From: a virus
DNA length: 23,880 nt
Direction: 5' to 3' (one strand)
IMG/VR virus record: IMGVR_UViG_3300021959_000385
Location: 1 to 23,880 of that record
Shown here: in pieces, positions 22,435 through 23,880 of the stretch
Numbering within the stretch: position 1 is the first letter of the stretch
How the letters are laid out: each line of letters opens with the position of its first letter
Program-made: the position numbers and the translations under genes
The notes under the pieces: generated by a model
Seen by the model: only the letters and a program-made list of their open reading frames with translations
What the model was told of the DNA's origin: nothing
Database searches by the model: none

Positions 22435-22471
22435 ATATAAATAACAAAAGCCCCTTTTATATATTATAAAA
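22435..22471 (+). promoter_or_regulatory. TATAAATA element with AT hairpin before the RHH gene
   Basis: ATATAAATAACAAAAG (22435-22450) is a full-length member of the element family. It is followed by TTTTATA-TAT-TATAAAA (22455-22471), a perfect 7-base-arm inverted repeat. The gap 22388-22503 holds nothing else I can name. The inverted repeat could be a site for the ribbon-helix-helix protein encoded next. Confidence 0.45.
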
Positions 22472-22503
22472 AGCAACTATATTAATACACGGAGAGTGAA
22501 ATT

Positions 22504-22731
22504 ATGAATGAGTTTGAAAAATTTGAAGAACAAGGCGGCAAGGTCAACTTGCGAGTTACCCCAGAACTAAGAAAAAAAATAAAACAAGTAAGCCTGGATA
22601 GGGAAAAGCCTATGCAAGATATTGTGGAGTATTGCCTAAAGGTTTGTATTTATGCAATTGACAATGCACCAAGTACGCAAAATGTTTTATTGGATGTTGA
22701 GTTAGACCTGGAGAACATAGGCAATGAATAA
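22504..22731 (+). CDS. Ribbon-helix-helix DNA-binding protein
   Basis: 75 residues. 'GGKVNLRVTPELRKKIKQVS' followed by 'LDREKPMQDIVEYCLKV' is the strand-helix-helix plan of Arc/MetJ-type regulators: one beta strand (VNLRVT), helix A, a turn, and helix B. Dimers bind short palindromes with the paired strand. GGAGAG precedes ATG 22504. It overlaps the next tiny gene by 8 bases. It probably regulates its own promoter, given the AT inverted repeat upstream, and possibly early phage genes. Confidence 0.75.
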   Translation: MNEFEKFEEQGGKVNLRVTPELRKKIKQVSLDREKPMQDIVEYCLKVCIYAIDNAPSTQNVLLDVELDLENIGNE

Positions 22732-22825
22732 AGTAGTAAGAGATAGAGAGATCCCAGAACACTTACAGCATCTTTCAAAAAAAGCATTAATTGCTTTGAT
22801 GTATTTATTTAGAGCAGGTATTTAA
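22724..22825 (+). CDS. 33-residue peptide between RHH and nuclease genes
   Basis: ATG 22724 to TAA 22823-22825, overlapping the RHH gene by 8 bases and the nuclease start by one base (TAATG). The product is basic and helical ('IPEHLQHLSKKALIALMYLF'). The continuous overlaps on both sides support translation. The function is unknown. Confidence 0.5.
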   Translation: MNKVVRDREIPEHLQHLSKKALIALMYLFRAGI

Positions 22826-23241
22826 TGGTTAATAGCAGAAACAAAGGTGCGGCCTTTGAACGGCACATTTGCAACTTTTTAAATGATCTCCTGGAAAAAA
22901 GAGGTCATGAAAGATCTGTTAAAAGAAATCTGGATCAATATCAAACTAAAGGCCTGGCAGATTTATATTTCAAAAACTTTGCCATTGAGTGCAAACGCTA
23001 CAAAGCCAGGAAAGATAATTGGCCTATCACCAAGTGGTGGGAACAAGCTGTATCAGCTGCTGGTGATAAATACATACCTATTCTTATTTATAAGTATGAC
23101 AGGCAAGAAATTAAAGCAGTGATTCCCCTGGCATATTTAAATCCAGAATTAAAAGATGTTATGGATCCTAAAAGGATCTGCATTACTAACTTTAAACATT
23201 TCCTACAAATAGCTGAGGCCAAAATTGAAGATCTTGTTTGA
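22825..23241 (+). CDS. PD-(D/E)XK endonuclease / putative Holliday junction resolvase
   Basis: 138 residues. 'NKGAAFERHICNFL' (Glu12), 'TKGLADLYF' (Asp46) and 'NFAIECKRYK' (Glu55-C-Lys57) make the PD-(D/E)XK core, and 'WWEQAVSAAGDKYIPILIYK' is the helix and strand that follow in the phage PDDEXK/resolvase-like group. It probably cuts branched DNA during replication and recombination. The start overlaps the small ORF upstream; the end overlaps the next gene by 17 bases. It is the third nuclease of this fold in the window. Confidence 0.8.
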   Translation: MVNSRNKGAAFERHICNFLNDLLEKRGHERSVKRNLDQYQTKGLADLYFKNFAIECKRYKARKDNWPITKWWEQAVSAAGDKYIPILIYKYDRQEIKAVIPLAYLNPELKDVMDPKRICITNFKHFLQIAEAKIEDLV

Positions 23242-23455
23242 AGATGAATTTGAGGAATATTTGTTTGCCAGGTGGGCTGACTATATAGAGCAGCTTGAAA
23301 ACACTGAAAATAGATTGAATTACTTTGAGTTTGAGGAAGAACACAAAGACCAACTTTTGCAATTCTTTAGGTTGTCAAAAATCAACGAAAAGAAAAGCGA
23401 TGGGGATTTCCAGGAATGGTTATCAAAAAATATGACGAATAAAACTTTACATTAA
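23225..23455 (+). CDS. Unknown small acidic protein
   Basis: 76 residues, highly acidic and helical ('EFEEYLFARWADYIEQLENT', 'YFEFEEEHKDQLLQFFRLS'). The start is probably TTG 23225 behind TGAGG, since no ATG is in frame; TTG 23234 is an alternative. It overlaps the nuclease by 17 bases. No motif is recognised. Its acidity could suit a DNA-mimic or protein-binding role, but there is no direct support for this. Confidence 0.5.
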   Translation: MKILFEDEFEEYLFARWADYIEQLENTENRLNYFEFEEEHKDQLLQFFRLSKINEKKSDGDFQEWLSKNMTNKTLH

Positions 23456-23466
23456 AAGGAGTAAAA

Positions 23467-23880
23467 ATGGGTATGTTAGGACTAACAGGCGGAAGCGGAA
23501 ATGGTTTCTTGAATTGGAAACATAAAGATAAAGCATTTTGGATTAATTCAGATGAGATAGTAGATTTTGATTTCATGGTTTTAGATCCAGAAACAATAAA
23601 AACAGGCTGGGGCATTTATGCCAACGGCAGCTTTGATGAAAAATGGGATGCTAAAGCAGGCATTGAGGATCCTAAGCCAGCAGATATTGGCGATCAGGCC
23701 TGGAAACGTGCTTTTAGTGTCAAAGTGCAATTAAGTGGTTGGGATAAACCAGTCATTTGGAAGTCTCATGCATTTGGTAATGTTATGGCTTTTGATTTAG
23801 TAACTGATTGTTATCTAAACCAGGCACAAACTGATGCAGCCAAATTGCCATGTGTTAAGAATCTAAAATTAGAAGGTGGT
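23467..23880 (+). CDS. Possible ssDNA-binding-like protein (partial, runs off the end)
   Basis: 138 residues are visible from ATG 23467 (AGGAG before it); the gene continues beyond the window. The plan 'LTGGSGNGFLNWKHKDKAFW', 'DPETIKTGWG', 'AWKRAFSVKVQLSG' and 'WKSHAFGNVMAFD' recalls a group of phage proteins that sit near exonucleases and are suspected to bind single-stranded DNA: a glycine-rich start, conserved G-W pair, then a beta strand with F-x-V-x-V. This match is by memory and not firm. The position after recombination genes fits. Confidence 0.5.
   Translation, partial: MGMLGLTGGSGNGFLNWKHKDKAFWINSDEIVDFDFMVLDPETIKTGWGIYANGSFDEKWDAKAGIEDPKPADIGDQAWKRAFSVKVQLSGWDKPVIWKSHAFGNVMAFDLVTDCYLNQAQTDAAKLPCVKNLKLEGG

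Overview
The window is a 23.9 kb piece of an AT-rich (roughly 36-38% G+C by eye) tailed-phage genome. Every gene I accept lies on the + strand, and genes are packed tightly, often with TAATG stop-start overlaps. The tail has a siphovirus layout: tail terminator, tail tube, G/GT chaperones made by a -1 frameshift, a short lambda-like tape measure, distal tail and hub proteins, and a large central tip protein. Fibre repeats of the 'LYFTDAR' type and a GTA-type 3-TM holin are, to my knowledge, typical of marine phages and of alphaproteobacterial phages and gene transfer agents. A marine alphaproteobacterial host is therefore the best guess, but it is an inference. No intact integrase, repressor/Cro pair or tRNA is visible.

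Layout. (1) 1-7324: tail module, from tail terminator to a small chaperone-like protein after the tip protein; the tip protein carries a canonical EF-hand loop. (2) 7386-14999: receptor-binding block. A 1559-aa fibre ends in an S74 intramolecular chaperone. It is followed by a YadA-head-like S74 fibre, a glycine-rich adhesin and a small conserved protein. (3) 15038-16984: lysis operon with two small membrane proteins, a GTA-type holin and a T4-type lysozyme with an unusual E-C-S active site, followed by a small PD-(D/E)XK nuclease. (4) 17070-19339: a cassette with a C5 cytosine methyltransferase, an unknown protein and two tiny membrane proteins. (5) 19410-20700: a serine-recombinase relative that has lost its catalytic residues, and a winged-helix regulator. 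(6) 20759-23880: early/recombination genes, namely two unknowns, a YqaJ/lambda-exonuclease-type nuclease, a ribbon-helix-helix protein, another PD-(D/E)XK nuclease and a possible ssDNA-binding protein cut by the window edge.

How it fits together. Structural, lysis and recombination genes all read one way. Intergenic gaps carry a recurring TATAAAYA element (full form TTTATAAAYAACAAA) that looks like a phage promoter family. Copies of it border both the fibre block and the methyltransferase gene, so the same repeats may act as recombination seams for swapping modules.

Most unusual signal. The backbone is packed with short palindromes that restriction enzymes recognise (CCWGG, GGCC, RGATCY, CAGCTG). 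By hand I count more than 90 CCWGG in the window, several times the number expected for this base composition. Two blocks are almost free of them: about 10.46-15.07 kb (distal half of the fibre, fibre 2, adhesin) and about 16.95-19.26 kb (methyltransferase cassette). These blocks look like later imports. The methyltransferase also has five spaced copies of a K-S/T-x-T-L/I motif in its recognition region, which suggests it may recognise several targets.
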